From NCBI GenBank assembly GCA_028673005.1, contig CM054116.1:32708854-32772853 (forward strand): a stretch of 64,000 bases of DNA, given 5' to 3'. The notes beneath the pieces are model-generated. The model ran no database searches. It saw only the letters and a program-made list of their open reading frames with translations, and was not told the origin of the DNA. Position 1 is the stretch's first letter. Every line of letters starts with the position of its first letter. Positions 34,347-48,600 of this stretch are shown piece after piece. The position numbers were made by a program, and so were the translations under genes. The DNA comes from Tanypteryx hageni (taxonomy: Eukaryota > Arthropoda > Insecta > Odonata > Petaluridae).

Positions 34347-35715
34347 CCAAGATGCTCTTGAGTATTCCAGTTTCATTTTCCGCTCCATTTCAAAAAGTAA
34401 CTTTCACACTTTCAGATAGGAATAAAGTTCTTACCATTTTGCTAAATTAACATCATGTAAAAAAACGAATGTAACAATCCATTACGAATAATTCAAAATT
34501 TCCTCTCTAAAACACGATTTCGTTGAATCCGCTTAAATTATAATTTGATCCTTTTCCAACAGAAAGGATAAAATGAAAGAGGTCGTTAAACATTCATTTA
34601 AAAAAGTTTTCCGCCATAAATTTGGATTTTAAAAAAATTAAAATTTAGTCTTCACTGCGCATGCCGCCGAAATGAAAAACAGTTAAGTGAAAAAATCATG
34701 AAAATTTTACTGGAACCACTTTCCGATCTAACTTTTCACGAAAGCAGATAAGTAAAACTAATTTTATTTACATTCTACTGCGTCAAATTCGGCATTAATG
34801 TTTTTATACGAACATAAACGTTAAAAAGCAAAATCGCGAATTTACTTACGTCACTCAGTCTTTTTTTCATTTTATTAATCACCGGCCTTGATATTCCCAA
34901 ATATAGCGTTACACTTGGCCTCCACATGTTACCCACGAAATGCCTGCCATTTATTGTCGATCGTATCGGTGATTTTATCAGGACTTTAAAAGCAAAATTC
35001 AGACTTTTCTTTAGAATGAATTTCTTTATGGAGCCAATAAAAATTAAGCCACAGTCGTACGAAGCGGTAATTATGCTAGGCCCGCTTAAAAACGGAAGGA
35101 CAATAATAAGCCGGATGACATTTTGGCTCTTCGTAAATGGGGAAACGAGAGCGAGGTTAATTCTCTGGGTTAAGGAGGCAGACTGCAATTGGATGCAGTG
35201 GTAGAGGGAAACGGATGGAATGGGTATAAAAGCAGGCATGGGGGGCGGGGAGGAGCCGGATGGGAGGGAAGGGGCGTGGAAAGGACGGAAGCCACAGGGG
35301 TGGGGGTGAACAATACAGATAATTGAATTTGGATGGAATAGGGTGGGACGTGTAGGAATAGGAGGGAAGAGGTCGGAGGGGGTGGATAATGCTGGATAAA
35401 AGGGTTGCATAGAACAAGAAAGAGTGGCGGGGGCGGTGGAGAAGGGCTCAGGAATAGTGGAAGGTCACTGCCTCTTGGATGCTGCCCAAAACATTCCGAC
35501 TGGTCCGGTGTCCCGCAGTGCGAATAACAAGGACATCTATCGGTAGGGAAAGGAGGAATGAGAGGGAGATGAAGAAGGGAAGGGGAAAGTCGGGTTGAAT
35601 GAAACTCGGAGAGAGGAGCATGCTGTCAGACCTCAAATGCAATGTTTCTTTTGTTTCACAGGATAACTGATACTGATATAATTGTTTGTCTTTTTCCAAC
35701 CCATGAATAAATAAA
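34347..35715. other. Intergenic DNA, purine-rich towards its end
   Basis: No gene supported. At about 35210-35600 the plus strand is G/A-rich, producing proline-rich open frames on the minus strand (34775-35417) without recognisable domains. Confidence 0.5.
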
Positions 35716-35717
35716 TA

Positions 35718-36282
35718 CAGGTTTCCCTATCTTTATGCGGAGGTTGCGTTCCAGGACAGTGGCGAATAAAGCGAATTCACATAAACAGAACCCATATTTA
35801 CATGTAGAAGATAGGGATACGTTCCACAAGCAATCCTAACTCCCCTCCAAGACACTCTTCTTTTGCTCTTATGCACTAAATACAAACTTAAAACAATTAA
35901 CACTGTAAATTATACTCGCCAATAAAAGAAAACAGACGAGCACAAGTGGTGGTTGTTGTGGGTGACATAACTGCGCTGGAGGGTTGTCTTGGTCCAACCC
36001 AAGTTCCGCGGGCAAAGAGACAATATTTCTCAAGTATGCTCAAACAGTATCACACGAAATCTCAGTCTCATCTCCACTCTACCGTAGTACGAATACACAC
36101 AGCATTAGAGACAATGAGGGACTCTTGTGGTGTAGTGAACTTTCTTTCATTTGAATTGCACTGGCCGCTTAACCGCATAAGAGCGAATCAAAGAAGCATA
36201 AAAAGAAATTCCGGTAGCAATAAGTTTGTCGCATAATAGCGAATTCGCATAAAGTGAACCCACATAAAGAGAAGGAAACATG
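35718..36282. mobile_element. TA-flanked MITE, pogo/Tigger-like
   Basis: A 565-bp element. The left end is CAGGTTTCCCTATCTTTATG and the right end is the complement of CATGTTTCCTTCTCTTTATG. TA flanks both sides (35716-35717 and 36283-36284). Motifs such as GCGAATTCRCATAAA repeat near both ends. No transposase. Confidence 0.82.
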
Positions 36283-36284
36283 TA

Positions 36285-39200
36285 CACAAATAATGGTTTA
36301 TGATGCAAATAAAAATATCATCCTTAAGTTTCGAAAACATGGCTTGCATAAAACCGCAACTACGATAACACGATACACCACCGTGAGCTTGAAGTTACCA
36401 AAAGAAACATGAATAAAAATAAGCTAGAATAAATTACTATTAGAATGCTTAGAAGGAAAGGAATGAAATTCTTTCTTAATGAAGATTCGAAACATTTTTT
36501 CGAAAGAGTAAATTAAAAAATGTCACAGCTGTGCAATATAAACGACGAATGTGGCCACTTTATTCCTCAGCAGTGGCCGGTTGCTAATACAGTTATTTCG
36601 TTGGCTGCGGTTAACAAAATTAACGGAAATATTTTTAAATGCCGGTCTTGTATGACAGTGTTTGCGGTATCTTCATTCTCTTTGCGACAGAAGGTTATCG
36701 TCTACCATTCTTGCCACCGCTGGACTGAAGAGCTCAGAGGTAGATTGGTTGTTAAAAGAATCTGATTTCGCGACGTATGGTTTCATCGCGTTAGCATTTT
36801 ATGCTGTCCAAGTCACGAGCATTTGTGACTTTGATTCGGTTTACCGAAATGTTGAAATCAACCGTCGCAGAATATCCATGCGACGAACATCTTTGACTAA
36901 AAACGTAATTCGCGAAAATAACTTGCGTTGAGCTAGTAGAGCGAACATAGAGGAGACACAAGTGCGAATTTCTCGTGCAAATAACGATTGCAATCCATCG
37001 AATTTCATCGATAGCTGTTATTATAAGCGTGGGATTCAGTGGTGGCCATATCTACCGATGGTTTGTTTACCTATTGACACCGGTGCATTTGTAGCAAGAA
37101 AAACAAATACATATTAGTCTTATTCATAAATTCACCCTGGGTTAAGAACAAATGGAAGACAGACGTAAATGAGAGAAAGAGAAAAAAGAACCGCAGAGAA
37201 CATACAGAGGGGAGGAAAATGAAAGAACGGGAATTGGAATAGGTTCGCACAAAATATCTGCGTGGAGCGATGTCAAAGAGCTAGCTGGACAAAAGCCGAG
37301 AGAAAGCACAGTAGGGAAGCGTTGAGCGAGTCGGTGAAGGAGGGATGAGGAGTGGTCAGAGGCACGTCGGAGGGCGACGGCAGAGGTTATGCGCAGAGGG
37401 GGAGGTACGCAGGATGGGGTGCAAAAGTGGAGAGAACGCCTAATTACAGGAGGGAGATGAGATTATTCGCGATTCTATCCTAGGACAAAAGGGCTCAAAC
37501 GAAAGCGAACATGCGACCCCGTCGAAACACATATGCGATGGGCATTTCGCTCGCCACTTGTCTCGTCCAGACCTTGTCCAAAACCGCTCCTCAGCTCCCT
37601 TTGCGGGATACCTGTGCCTCGGCCGTCTGTTTACACGTGATACGCTCGGTATATTGCTGGAAAATGAAATGCTATGATGACAGTCACAATCGTATCGTGA
37701 ATTTTTCTATAGTCAAAATAGCGCCTTTTTTCCTTCAAATTAAATAGTACTCACAAGCTGGGTTTTTTTTTCTAAAATTCTTCGTGCTCGCGCTGCACCC
37801 TATCTAGTGGGGTTTGAGAATGCAAGATGCAAATGAACAAAGTTACCATCAATGCAATTGCACCAGTATATACTACAATGGACGCGTGAAGTTGTTTCTT
37901 ATTGGGATCATTTCTATTCAACATTGTTGGAAATAATATTTATAATTTTGGGTTCACATATTTCAATTTTAGACTGAAAAGCACATAAAGTTGACTATAA
38001 CGTTAAAACTCACATAGCATACTTATGGAATAATACTTTATGGCAAATACACACCGAAAAATGCCGATTCGAACCGGCTTATCTTTATTTCAGGAATTTG
38101 TGGATAATTATTAATTTTATTTCAGAATGAAATAAATGGATATAATTTAATTTCGATATAACTTGTAAGAACGTATAATTTACAACCATAAAAATACAAT
38201 TTGACTTCAATTTCGATAACTTACGGATTGAAATAACTTTCCGATTATTTTTAACGCTAATTTGCGGCTACATTGTTGCTAGGTAATTTGTTTTTATTTA
38301 TGTTTTGAATGAATAGAAAAATATTCTTTATTTAAGATGGTTCTATTGATAAACTAGCTAAGCAGCGGAAGAACAGAAAATAAGCCGAACCGTAACATTT
38401 GTGCGTGATTTATTTATAACAACATATAAGTTGAATTTATAAAAGCGTACTAGATAGACCCAAAAAATAAATCATCACAACTACTGAAAACTTGGAAGCT
38501 AATTTTGAAGAATGGGTGCTTTGTATTTGATATAGCATAGGGAGAAGAATATTTGTGAACACCTCTTCAATTTCAGCTATATAAAAAAGGTTAGAAACTA
38601 TTGATGAATTTTTAAGTTTTTAAATTATCAAAAATAAGATCATTATTTTTTAAATCAATAATTACAACGTATTTGATTTGCCAAGATATCATGATATCAA
38701 GGTGCAGGAAATAACAGTCACAAATTGATCAACTTTGAAGGTTTTGTAATGTTAATATTTTAACATAAAAAAAACTTATACAATATCTATACGTATTAGT
38801 AAACATTATTTAACAGAACACGAGATTAAAATATAAGCATTTTATTATTTATTTAATAATATTGCTCAATCTAGTTGTCAATGACACAATGCTATTTTTT
38901 CGTTTCATCCGAGTTTTTGTTGTCAGATATTCTCCTAAAGTATTTTTATAATCAAAATATCATTCTTTGCTGGTGCGTATTAGGATAACCTGAAGATCTT
39001 ATAGATTTTCCGCAAGAGAAACTGATTGTTGAAAATTCAATACCTTGAATACATATTTTAAAGGAACATTCAATGCTTGAGCAATCTAATTTATAGGGAC
39101 TGCTACGCATATCCAATCTTTTCAAATGGATAAGAAGCTTACCGCTCTTTCCCCTAAGGGATGAATGGAGCCTCATCTTATTCAAGTTATTTCTAGAAAA

Positions 39201-39593
39201 ACGTATTTTCACAAGACTTGAATATTATTTTCCTCATCAAAGTAAAATATTATCGAGGGTTCATCCGAAATATGCTTCTCTATGTTGTTTCATATAAATT
39301 AATTTTGTGGCAACCGACATTATATAAAATCACTAAGAATTTTACTAATGAACGATTCCAAAAACAATTTTCCTTCGACTAAAGGGAGTTTCAAGATTAT
39401 TCATAAATGAGTTCGTAAATAGCACATGCATATAAAAAATTACTTGATACAAATGAACAATTTCTCGTTGTCATTCCAGAATAGATACTTTCCTCTCATT
39501 ATAAGAATAAGAAATGGAATTTCTATTATTTCAAAATGCAAAATTATTTCGGCTATTTGATAAGTAACAGATTTTAAATGAACTGTAGGCAAT
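36285..39593. other. Intergenic DNA upstream of the SPEF2-like gene
   Basis: About 3.3 kb with no supported coding sequence. It includes a purine-rich part (about 37140-37340) and AT-rich sequence. A 16-bp hairpin GCCGATTCGAACCGGC lies at 38063-38078. A non-coding first exon and promoter of the gene at 39631 could lie here but cannot be identified. Confidence 0.45.
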
Positions 39594-39630
39594 TATAAAT
39601 AGTCAATCATTGAGTGAAACCCTTTCAGAT
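39594..39630 (+). promoter_or_regulatory. TATA-like box and initiator or splice acceptor before the SPEF2-like ATG
   Basis: TATAAATA lies at 39594-39601. A TCAG (39625-39628) about 33 bases downstream would fit an arthropod initiator. The same bases form the end of a pyrimidine-rich CCCTTTCAG, a plausible 3' splice site two bases before the ATG at 39631. Either reading is possible: a very short leader, or a spliced non-coding exon upstream. Confidence 0.35.
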
Positions 39631-42600
39631 ATGGCGTATCCATGCGGGGACATTTCATCGCTCTCCATTCCATTACTGGTGCGGCAATGGATTATAGAAA
39701 TCTTCCCGAATATGAAGATAGAATGCAGCCCGGACGGCGTCGGAAAACACGCCCAAGACGGAGTTCTCGTGGCAAAAATTCTGGAAAAATACGGTATCAT
39801 TCCGAAAAGTGTAAGTTCGCAAATGAAAAGATCAAGCGATCCTGGTATATGTTACCTCAACTACAGAAACATTCGGAAAAGCATTAAGGATATTTGGGTT
39901 AATTACGATGAAAATCTGATCAAAAGTCTTGCGTACGGAAATTCCGGGGCTGGTTTACACTTTCTTATGGAGCTATACATATGCTTACACGGTAAGGGAA
40001 GGCTCCACTTCCGCGTTCGCAAAGAAGAACCATTAACGGCGAGTGGATCATTTTGCTTGAACCTCAAAAAGAACGACCCAGAATGGTATTTAACACCGTT
40101 TCAAGTAAACCTTTTAAAGAAAAAGGAAATTAAAGCAATGACTCATAGAACAACGCTATCCGACAGCGAAAGGAAATGGTTCAACGACGAGGCTGCCAAA
40201 CTTATCGATAGCATCGCTTCGTACAAACAGAAATATCCCCAGCCTCATCTCCATTCCTATGACAAAGACAAAAGGGATCAATCTCAAGCGACCAAAACGA
40301 TCAAGAAAACTGCTTCGGGCACATATTCCGAGAAACCGAAGGAGCGCAAGAGATCAGCGCTTCTCCAGCAGAAAATAATCGCGCTAACCGGTTCGGCGTG
40401 TCAGCGCCATATGAAGCAGTCTAACCGCGACTACATATTCGAGTGCATCAAGAAGAGTTCCATTCCAGAGTTTGCCTTAAAAACTTTCCTGAGCAAGGAT
40501 GATTCGTATCAAAGGTGCCGCGCCATCGAAAACGATTACAAGAATAGGATAAGGAGCGAACCGAGCCCTTTTCCGGACGAGGAAGACGAAACGACCTCTT
40601 ACATAGAGAAGGCAAAGAGGCTAGAGTTCCAAATGGAACAAAAATCGCTACAATTAAGAAAACAGATATGTCGCAATGTGAACAAATCCATATGCAAAGA
40701 CATCTTGAGCGACATATTGGATATTTCTGTGTTGGTCGTCGATTACAGAACTAGGAAAGAGACGATCACGGGACGTATCTGGAAGCACTGGATGGAATTA
40801 TTTTGCATCAGTTCAGAGATATTCGCGAAATCGCACGACCCGTTGGACAGTATCCTCTCTGCAACCACAGAGGGCAAAGATAAATCGCTTCGGATTTTCG
40901 AAGAAAGACGCCAGGAGGCCTTCGATGAGGTAGATCTCAACGATTACTTGAGCGGACAAGATAGATGGAAACTATCAGAAGAGGAAGCATCTATTTACGG
41001 AATAGAGCGGCCAAAAACATTGCCCCTGCTTACAAAGGTAGTGAGAAAATTACTGCAAATAAAGTATCCTCAACCAGAATTCAAAGCTCCGGCCAAACTC
41101 GAAAAATTTCCTATATCTGCAATAATACTCGGAATCGACGAAGCGGCAGCACTGCGCACATTCCGCGATATGTTGTCTGCGCAGAAGGTGTTGGCAGTGC
41201 TTCCCAGCTTAGCGATCTATTCCAGCTTAAAAGCGTACATGGATACGATTCGGGATCCGGCGGAACAAGAGAAAATCTTAAATACCTATTTCGACGACCA
41301 CTTTAAAAACGTGGAAACGTGCGAATACTACTCGCAAAGTTTCAAAAACAAAATTCAGTTGGAATCAGCGAAGCGAATATCATCCGAACTACTAACCGTC
41401 AAGGATCCATATTTTCAAATGATGCTTTCTCCATCATCCCAGCCTGATTCAACGGCGACAACGTCGGAAAGTGAAGAGAGTGTCGGGATTCTTCCTCCGA
41501 AACTGCTATACGGAAAATTAGCATACGAAAGGCTATGCCTTGGCGGCACCATAGACGATTCGCTCATCGTAGGAATGATCATAGAGTATGTTAAAGAATT
41601 CAAAATGAGCGACGGATGGGTGCTGTTTAATTTTCCAGAGACTCCCGAGCAAGCTATCATTTTGGAGGAAGCGCTAACCGGAAGGAGAGTGCCTCGAAGT
41701 TATTTCAAGCTTCACGAGGATATAAGAAGGTACTTTCTGCACGGAAGCAGTCTTCCCTTAGGAAAGGTGATAGGACCCGATGGGATATTAGATACAGATC
41801 CTCTGCCCGGCGTTAGCATTCCAGAATCGAACGAAAGCAAACGGAAATCACGTCTCGTATGCATCCCGATGACCAAAGAATCAAAGCCGTGGAAGACATA
41901 TTTTACTAGGTACATTAACGCGAGTGAATTAAGAGAACCGCCACGAGATACGTGGCGAAATCCGCTCCGTTTAAGAGATTACTCCCCATTAGATCGCTTA
42001 TACATGGCTCAGGAAATATATCAGAATTTGCATTATCGGGATTTGAGTGAGAAAAATTTAAGAAACATTATGAACCACGCCCTTCATCAAGACGCACCTA
42101 CGGAATGCATAAGCAATGACGGTAAGCTATCGCATGAGGGTGAAGAATCTTCGCCCATTTCAGAGGAAAGTCGGGTAGTTACAAAAGATTTATTACAGCT
42201 ATTGAATTCTAATACCATATCGGTGAGATTAGTTCCCCCCGAAGACGAAGCAAACATTTCGAGTGAGATGACTTTATTTAAAATGCCCGTTTTAAAAAAG
42301 ATGGATCTAACAGAACTAATGGAAGTTTTTAATGAAGATGAATACATTTCAACCACCGACATGCAGTACGAATGTAAGTATTTGGATTTCAAAATGACAA
42401 GCCAAGTGAAAAACCTTATGCCGGATTTTTGGGAAATTTTGGAAGGCGAATACCTGAAAAATCTTAAGTTATTGCTGTTAGGAGAAAGATTGCACCAAAA
42501 AGTATATGGTCCATATTTATGTAGTGCTGAGAAACGTTTTGATGTATTTGCAAAGCGTCCTGACAAGTTACAGGCTACTTTAAATCAACTTCAATCACTA

Positions 42601-45600
42601 TTTGATAACTTTGACGAAGACGACAGAAGAGATCCAGATGTAATTCGATATTTTTTCGGGATTTGGCTCGAAACAAAGAAAAAGTTACACTTGCTGGCAA
42701 ACGAGAGGCATCTGGAAAATGAAAATTTCTGCTATCGTTTACTAGAGGATTTACCAGAAACGCTCTGCCGATTGGCCTCTGCTTATCTTATTGGGCTGGA
42801 GGCAGAAGTTTGCAGATGCTTGAAAACCCTTCAAATGCTAAATGACTATTATTATATTATGGTGAAACGATCGCCACCAAAACTGAGCTTTCCTTTGTTC
42901 AATGTAAAATACCTGACAACCCTGGAGGAAAATATCGACTCTGAAAAGAACCCGGAGTATAAACCACTCTTCGAAATAATAAACAGATTCGAAGTCAAAA
43001 ACAGAGTCGAAGACGAAATAATGACGAGCAGAACGCCCAAAACACGAGCTCTGGGAAAAAAGAAAGAAAAAAAATCAGAAGCGAAGACTTTACCACGCGA
43101 GGAAACCACACTGCCCGCTATTCTCGAGCGCAAGGATAGCGTAAAAGAACTGATAGACGCCCATTTGAAAGAAGAGAAACTCGAGGGACCCCGAATGCAC
43201 GTATACATCCAAGACGCTCTGTTCGCGTCGTGGAGGAAGCAAGACGGCGACGTGGTTCATCCGGTGCTGGTCGCAACTTCCAAGATATTCCGTTCTTCTC
43301 TGAGGGAGATTCGAGAAGCATATCAACAGACCAAAGAATGCATGAAAAACTTCGAAGGAAAGATGAAGAAAAAGGAGAATGCAAAGAAGAAGAGAGAGGA
43401 GAAGAAGAGAGACGAGGAGGAATCGGATTATCTTCCGTCCGCAGACGAATTCAGTTTGTCCAGCGAATCCCCGCTTTCGAACAGCGATTCCGAAATGGAG
43501 GATAAAATTAAGGTCGAGTTGGACGATGACCTCCCGATATTTCCTGCGGGCTTCTCCCCGGATGCATGGGAGAGGAGAGGAGTCGAAGAGACGGATTTGA
43601 CCGAGAATAAGAACGAGGAGGAAGAGAAAAGGATGGAGAAGGCAAGAGAAGAGAAAAGGATGGAGGAGGCAAGAGAGGAGAAGCGGAAGGCGGAAGCAGA
43701 GTGGCGAAGGATATCGGAGGAATGGAGAGGAGCCGCGAGGGAAGAGGTGCGGAGGGCGCTGCATAACATCGCCGCCCTCCGGGAGGTGTCGATGAGAGAG
43801 CTCGCGGCCATACACTCATCTGTTTGGAGCGTCTTCGCCTCGTTTCATGACAAATCGAAGAGACGCCTGATGAGCGAGCACAGGCGCATAAATGAAGCGT
43901 CGAAATACCTATTGGACGCCATTGTCTCGAGAGCGCGAAGGTGTCACTACGTCGCTATTAAGTGGAACGAATGCGTCGCAATCGATAGAATGCTTATAAC
44001 GAAAGAGACGGAAATACCGGAGAGGAAACCGGTTAGGTTAATATTTAATTGTTCGCGTTTTTGCATCTGTCAGCTGGAAAATCTCAGACGTGTATTGAGG
44101 TATACTTCCACGAACGGCTTCGTGGACGTCAATCGTTTGACGGCCATTTTGTGGGAAGCAAAGAAAATGTCGCGATGCTACCTAGAAAGATATTCGATCC
44201 CGAAGTTGTGGCATCATCTGAATTGGGACGAACTAAAAGAAATGATATGCGAATATTTTGGCAAAAATGAATGGGTCTATTGGAAGAACTTCATCGTTCA
44301 AGCATTGGAGTTGCCGTTTCCTACTCCGAGGCAACTGATCGACGCGATGAACCAGTTCAAGTATTATGACATGAAAAACAAAGGGACCGTTTCTTTCGAG
44401 GATTTTTCCAACATCACCTTTTGGTTCGAATGCATACCCGAAATTCTCGAAAGGGAATCAATATTCCGCCACTTCCAAATCATGGAGATATTAAACGAAC
44501 TAGAAATACCCAGAGAAAAGAAATTAGAAGCGAAGAAAAACCGTCTATTCCACATCCAGAGGCTTGCCAAAATAAAGCACCCAATCCCCGATAGAAACGA
44601 TTCGACGATTCAGGCCTCGGAAACCCCATCAGTGTTCTGGTTGCTCGAAAACCTAGAAAGCCAAGCGTTCGAAAAGAAACTAAAAACGTTGGTCATGAAG
44701 AGCATTGAGGGTAAAGGAAGCGCCAAAGAACACCGAAAGAAAAATAGCTCTTCGGAGGCATCCAGCAATATAATTCTTCACGACGAAAGAACGCAACCGC
44801 CACGCAACACAGGACGAAATCAAGGCGATGCTCGTGCTCTCGAAAAGAACGAGAACGCGTCGCTTCCGTTGCCGCTGTCGTACAGGCTTCTTCTAGCACA
44901 CGTCAACAATAGAAGGAGGAGAAGGAAAGAGTGGCTGAAGAAGTGGCTTCAAGAGAAGAACAAACGGCGTTACGCAACGTGGGCGCTGAACGGCATCAAA
45001 AGGGAAGTCCTACTGTCAGAGAAGAGCGACATGTACAAATGGATAATTAAGAATTTTGGAATATTCGTCGGAAATGGTTTTTACATGGACGCGGAGGAAG
45101 TGGCCGAGTTTCCCATCGATAAAGCTCGCGAAATTCTCATGAGGAACCCCTCACGATATAAAAACTTAATGCGCCAAAGAAAGAGTATCCCCTTATTGAG
45201 GTGGTTTGATTGGTCCAAAAAATGGTCCAGTTCCATGATAGCAAAGATGCCGAATGAGCCGAAAATAAGAAGGGTGAGACCGATCTTCGTACAAGGAGAT
45301 GATTTACAAAAATCACCAAATGTCATTCCGTGGTGGAAAGAACAGAACCAGGAAGAGAATTCGTCCGAATCTGACAAAAATTCGCCGAAAAACAGCAGAA
45401 GAGTGACTAGGGAGACTATTATCGACGAAACTAGTTACGCCAAAAAGGTTGCTGAATTCGTTCAAGAATTGGAGAAAGCGGATGACGTTCGAAATAACTT
45501 GTCACCGGAGTCTTCTTATATACATGCTAGAATCGCATTGGCGAAAAGGTTGCTATTTAAAACGTTCAGAGAGAAAAATAGGGAATTAAACTATAGGGAA

Positions 45601-48600
45601 CTACTGTTAGCATTTTGCAAAGACAAAAATCCAAAGGAAGGCATACGGAAAGCTCTTTCACTTTACGCCGGAAAAATTCTTTCCGATAAGCAAAAGGTTA
45701 TACCAAATACAAACCCAAGGAATGCAACTGTTATGAATCGAACGTTCTCTGAACATGACAAAGAAGTTTTAGCGGGGCGAGTGCAAAATTCATTGCATGG
45801 TCGACGGCTTACTTTAAAACAAAACGGTATTAGAATACTAAATGACGAAAAGCCAGTAGCTGTAACAAAAGTACATAAACCTCTCTTCGCTTCCTTCGAT
45901 CCGGATCCTGACGTGAACACGAGGAGCAAGTATCCTGATCCAATTCGGGCAGGCAAACAAACTCTGGCACCACTGAGGATTTCTGCGAAAAAGGATTCCG
46001 ACAGTAATTCAGAAGCTCTGCTTCCAACTGAACGCCGAGGAAGAACGTCCTATTTGACGTGCGATTATTTGAACGCCGAAATATCGCGCCTTCCACCAGA
46101 AGACGCTATAAACAGACGGCCCCTTAGAAATTCGCGACCTCAGAATCCCAAGACAATCCAAAAAAACATCAAGCAGTACAAACTGGAGAGGAAACCGGCG
46201 CTAACGTCAATTAAGACCGTATCATTGGGTTTAACCAAGAAAATGACATTTAAGAGTCATCGAAAGAAAGGCGAATTTAAAAAGGATAGAGTGTTGAGAA
46301 AATGTTATAGCACGGGAACTTTATTTCCACCGAACCACAAGGATTCAGACGAGCCGTGGGATAGAGTATACACCGCCAATGGGAACTCGCCGAACTCTCA
46401 AACACGTAAAAAGCTGTCTACATCTGATGAAGATATCATTGGACGTAATTCAGTAACTTCGCCTGTACCCCGAGACATTCATCGGGAAAAATACCTACAA
46501 AAACACGGTTACCCATTAAAATTTTCCATTTCAACCAAAGAAGAACATTCAGAAAGTGATCCTTTAGAGGAGTTAAACGAACGATATATACCGACACGGT
46601 TAGAGCGGAAAACAGCTCAGATGTCAATAAAAATAAAATCTATTGACGAAAAGAAGGTAGATATACCTAATAAGGAACTCACTCCCTTCGAAAAGAAACT
46701 TGCAAAATACAAGATCGACTTGAATTTATCTGACCACTATACCAACTTGACTCGAAAGCCAGCAAAAACGAGGTTGAAGATGGATGATGCTCAAATTTAT
46801 TACGACAAAACATGCGAGGACACAGCGATGCTAACTGACGGCAAATCGTACTGCACAGATGAGAGTTCAACCTCAAATGAAAATATCATTCCACCGCAGC
46901 GAAAACTCGCGCAAACATCTCTTCGGTCCATAATTCCTTCGCTTCGATTAGAAACAGAATCTGAGCCTCCGGAAATACTACTCGATAAGGAAAAAACACT
47001 ACAAAAAAAGGACTATTATTTTAAGTTGGAGAAAAAAACATCGATTATTTCATTGAAGAGGTCGTCTTCACCCCTACCGAATCCGAAAAGGTTTAAAGAA
47101 AATCCACTGGTACGAAAGCCAGGGAAAACCTCCTTGGAAACGATCTCACCAGAGAAGCAATCATTTACACCATCCAAAAGAAGTTCACTTGCACTCAAAG
47201 GGCCCTACTCCTTAAGATCCTCGATGATAATGTTCGCCAGCAACCTATCAGACGATAAACAGAAGAGGTTCACCTCCGATTCCGCGTTGTACAATGCAAA
47301 GCAAAAACCTAAGATAAAGTCTTCTGAAAAGGCCAATAGGTTTTGCACGCGAGAAATAGCGCTGAGTCGCAAGCCGAAACAGTTTTGCTTACAAGAAGAA
47401 ATGCCAACAAGTTCGCGTTTACATCCCGAACACGCGACAGTTCCTCTCAAAGGAAAGCCTGGTCTTATGTCAATTGATGTAGGCAGCACACCTTCAGTGA
47501 AGTTAACACAAGCTTCCATGGAAAGCATGAGAAGTTATACGAGAGACAGTATTTGTGACATTCGTAGGTATTCCCTACCCCACCACAGGTCAGAAAAGTT
47601 ACCAGCAAACGAAAAAGAAAAGGAATTCGTGGTTCCTCGTTGTATATCAGTGCCACACATTTCTAGCCGCGACTCGGAGCTGGAGGAGAAAACTGAAAAT
47701 AATTGGAGGAACAACCATTCCTCAATACACACTTACCGAGTTCCAAACTTCACTCAATCGACATCATGGAAAATCCTATTGCCTCAATCAAAAAAACCCT
47801 CCTCGGAGGATTACTGGGACGAACAACCTCCAAACAGGATCAAGGCAAAAATTCTTATTTCATCAAAATCTAGCGCGTCACCGAAAGAAATCGTCGGTAT
47901 CAAACTTCTCCGCAAACCAGGGACGCTGAGACCTAAGGAAATCTTAATAAAAAACACTCAAGAGCCGAAAAACATCTGGTATGGTAAACTAAAACTTTGT
48001 GACGAGTGTAAGGCAAGTAATGAAGAGCACTTTCCGTCGAAGATTTATATACGAAAAAATGGAGATGCTTTCGTATCAAAATCCTCCGACGAAAATTTTG
48101 AAAAGCATCCGTCTGAAAGAGAACATCAAGTGGTTTCCGATGACACGAGGAAAGGCTGCAGTAAAGTTTCGGAAATGGAAGACAAACACTTTTCCTCCGA
48201 AGAAAGCGTCCTTTCAAGAGCCACTTCGAAGGACGTTTCCGGTGCCAAAATCACGCCGAGAACAGTCAACGCGGTACTTATAACGAAATCGTGCGAAACG
48301 CAGCAAACTCAAAAAAAACTGTGCCGATTTTGCTCGATTCATAGAACCTATGAAGTTCCAAAAGTTTTTGTTCTCCAACTAATACGCGATTGCTTGAAGA
48401 CTTTGACTCCAGAACTTTACAAATCCGATTCGAATATCGCCGCTTACTACCGTAAAATAGACGATCTCTTGAAAAACTCGGGCGAAAATCAAGAATACTT
48501 GAAAAATAAAGTTGACTTGCAATCCGTCAACGCATTCCGCATAATTAATTCATTTCATAAGTTAAATGGATTCAAATGTTTCAAAATGGGACAGGTAGTC

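Noticed and set aside
34775..35417. Minus-strand frames of 211 and 86 codons
   Set aside because: Proline/serine-rich translation of a G/A-rich plus strand, with no domain.
39610..39630. Upstream TTG as the start of the SPEF2-like protein
   Set aside because: A non-ATG start is unlikely in an animal gene. The ATG at 39631 precedes the whole CH-like domain.
43090..43815. 241-codon minus-strand frame inside the SPEF2-like gene
   Set aside because: It is antisense to the charged coiled-coil coding region, where purine-rich codons leave the opposite strand open.
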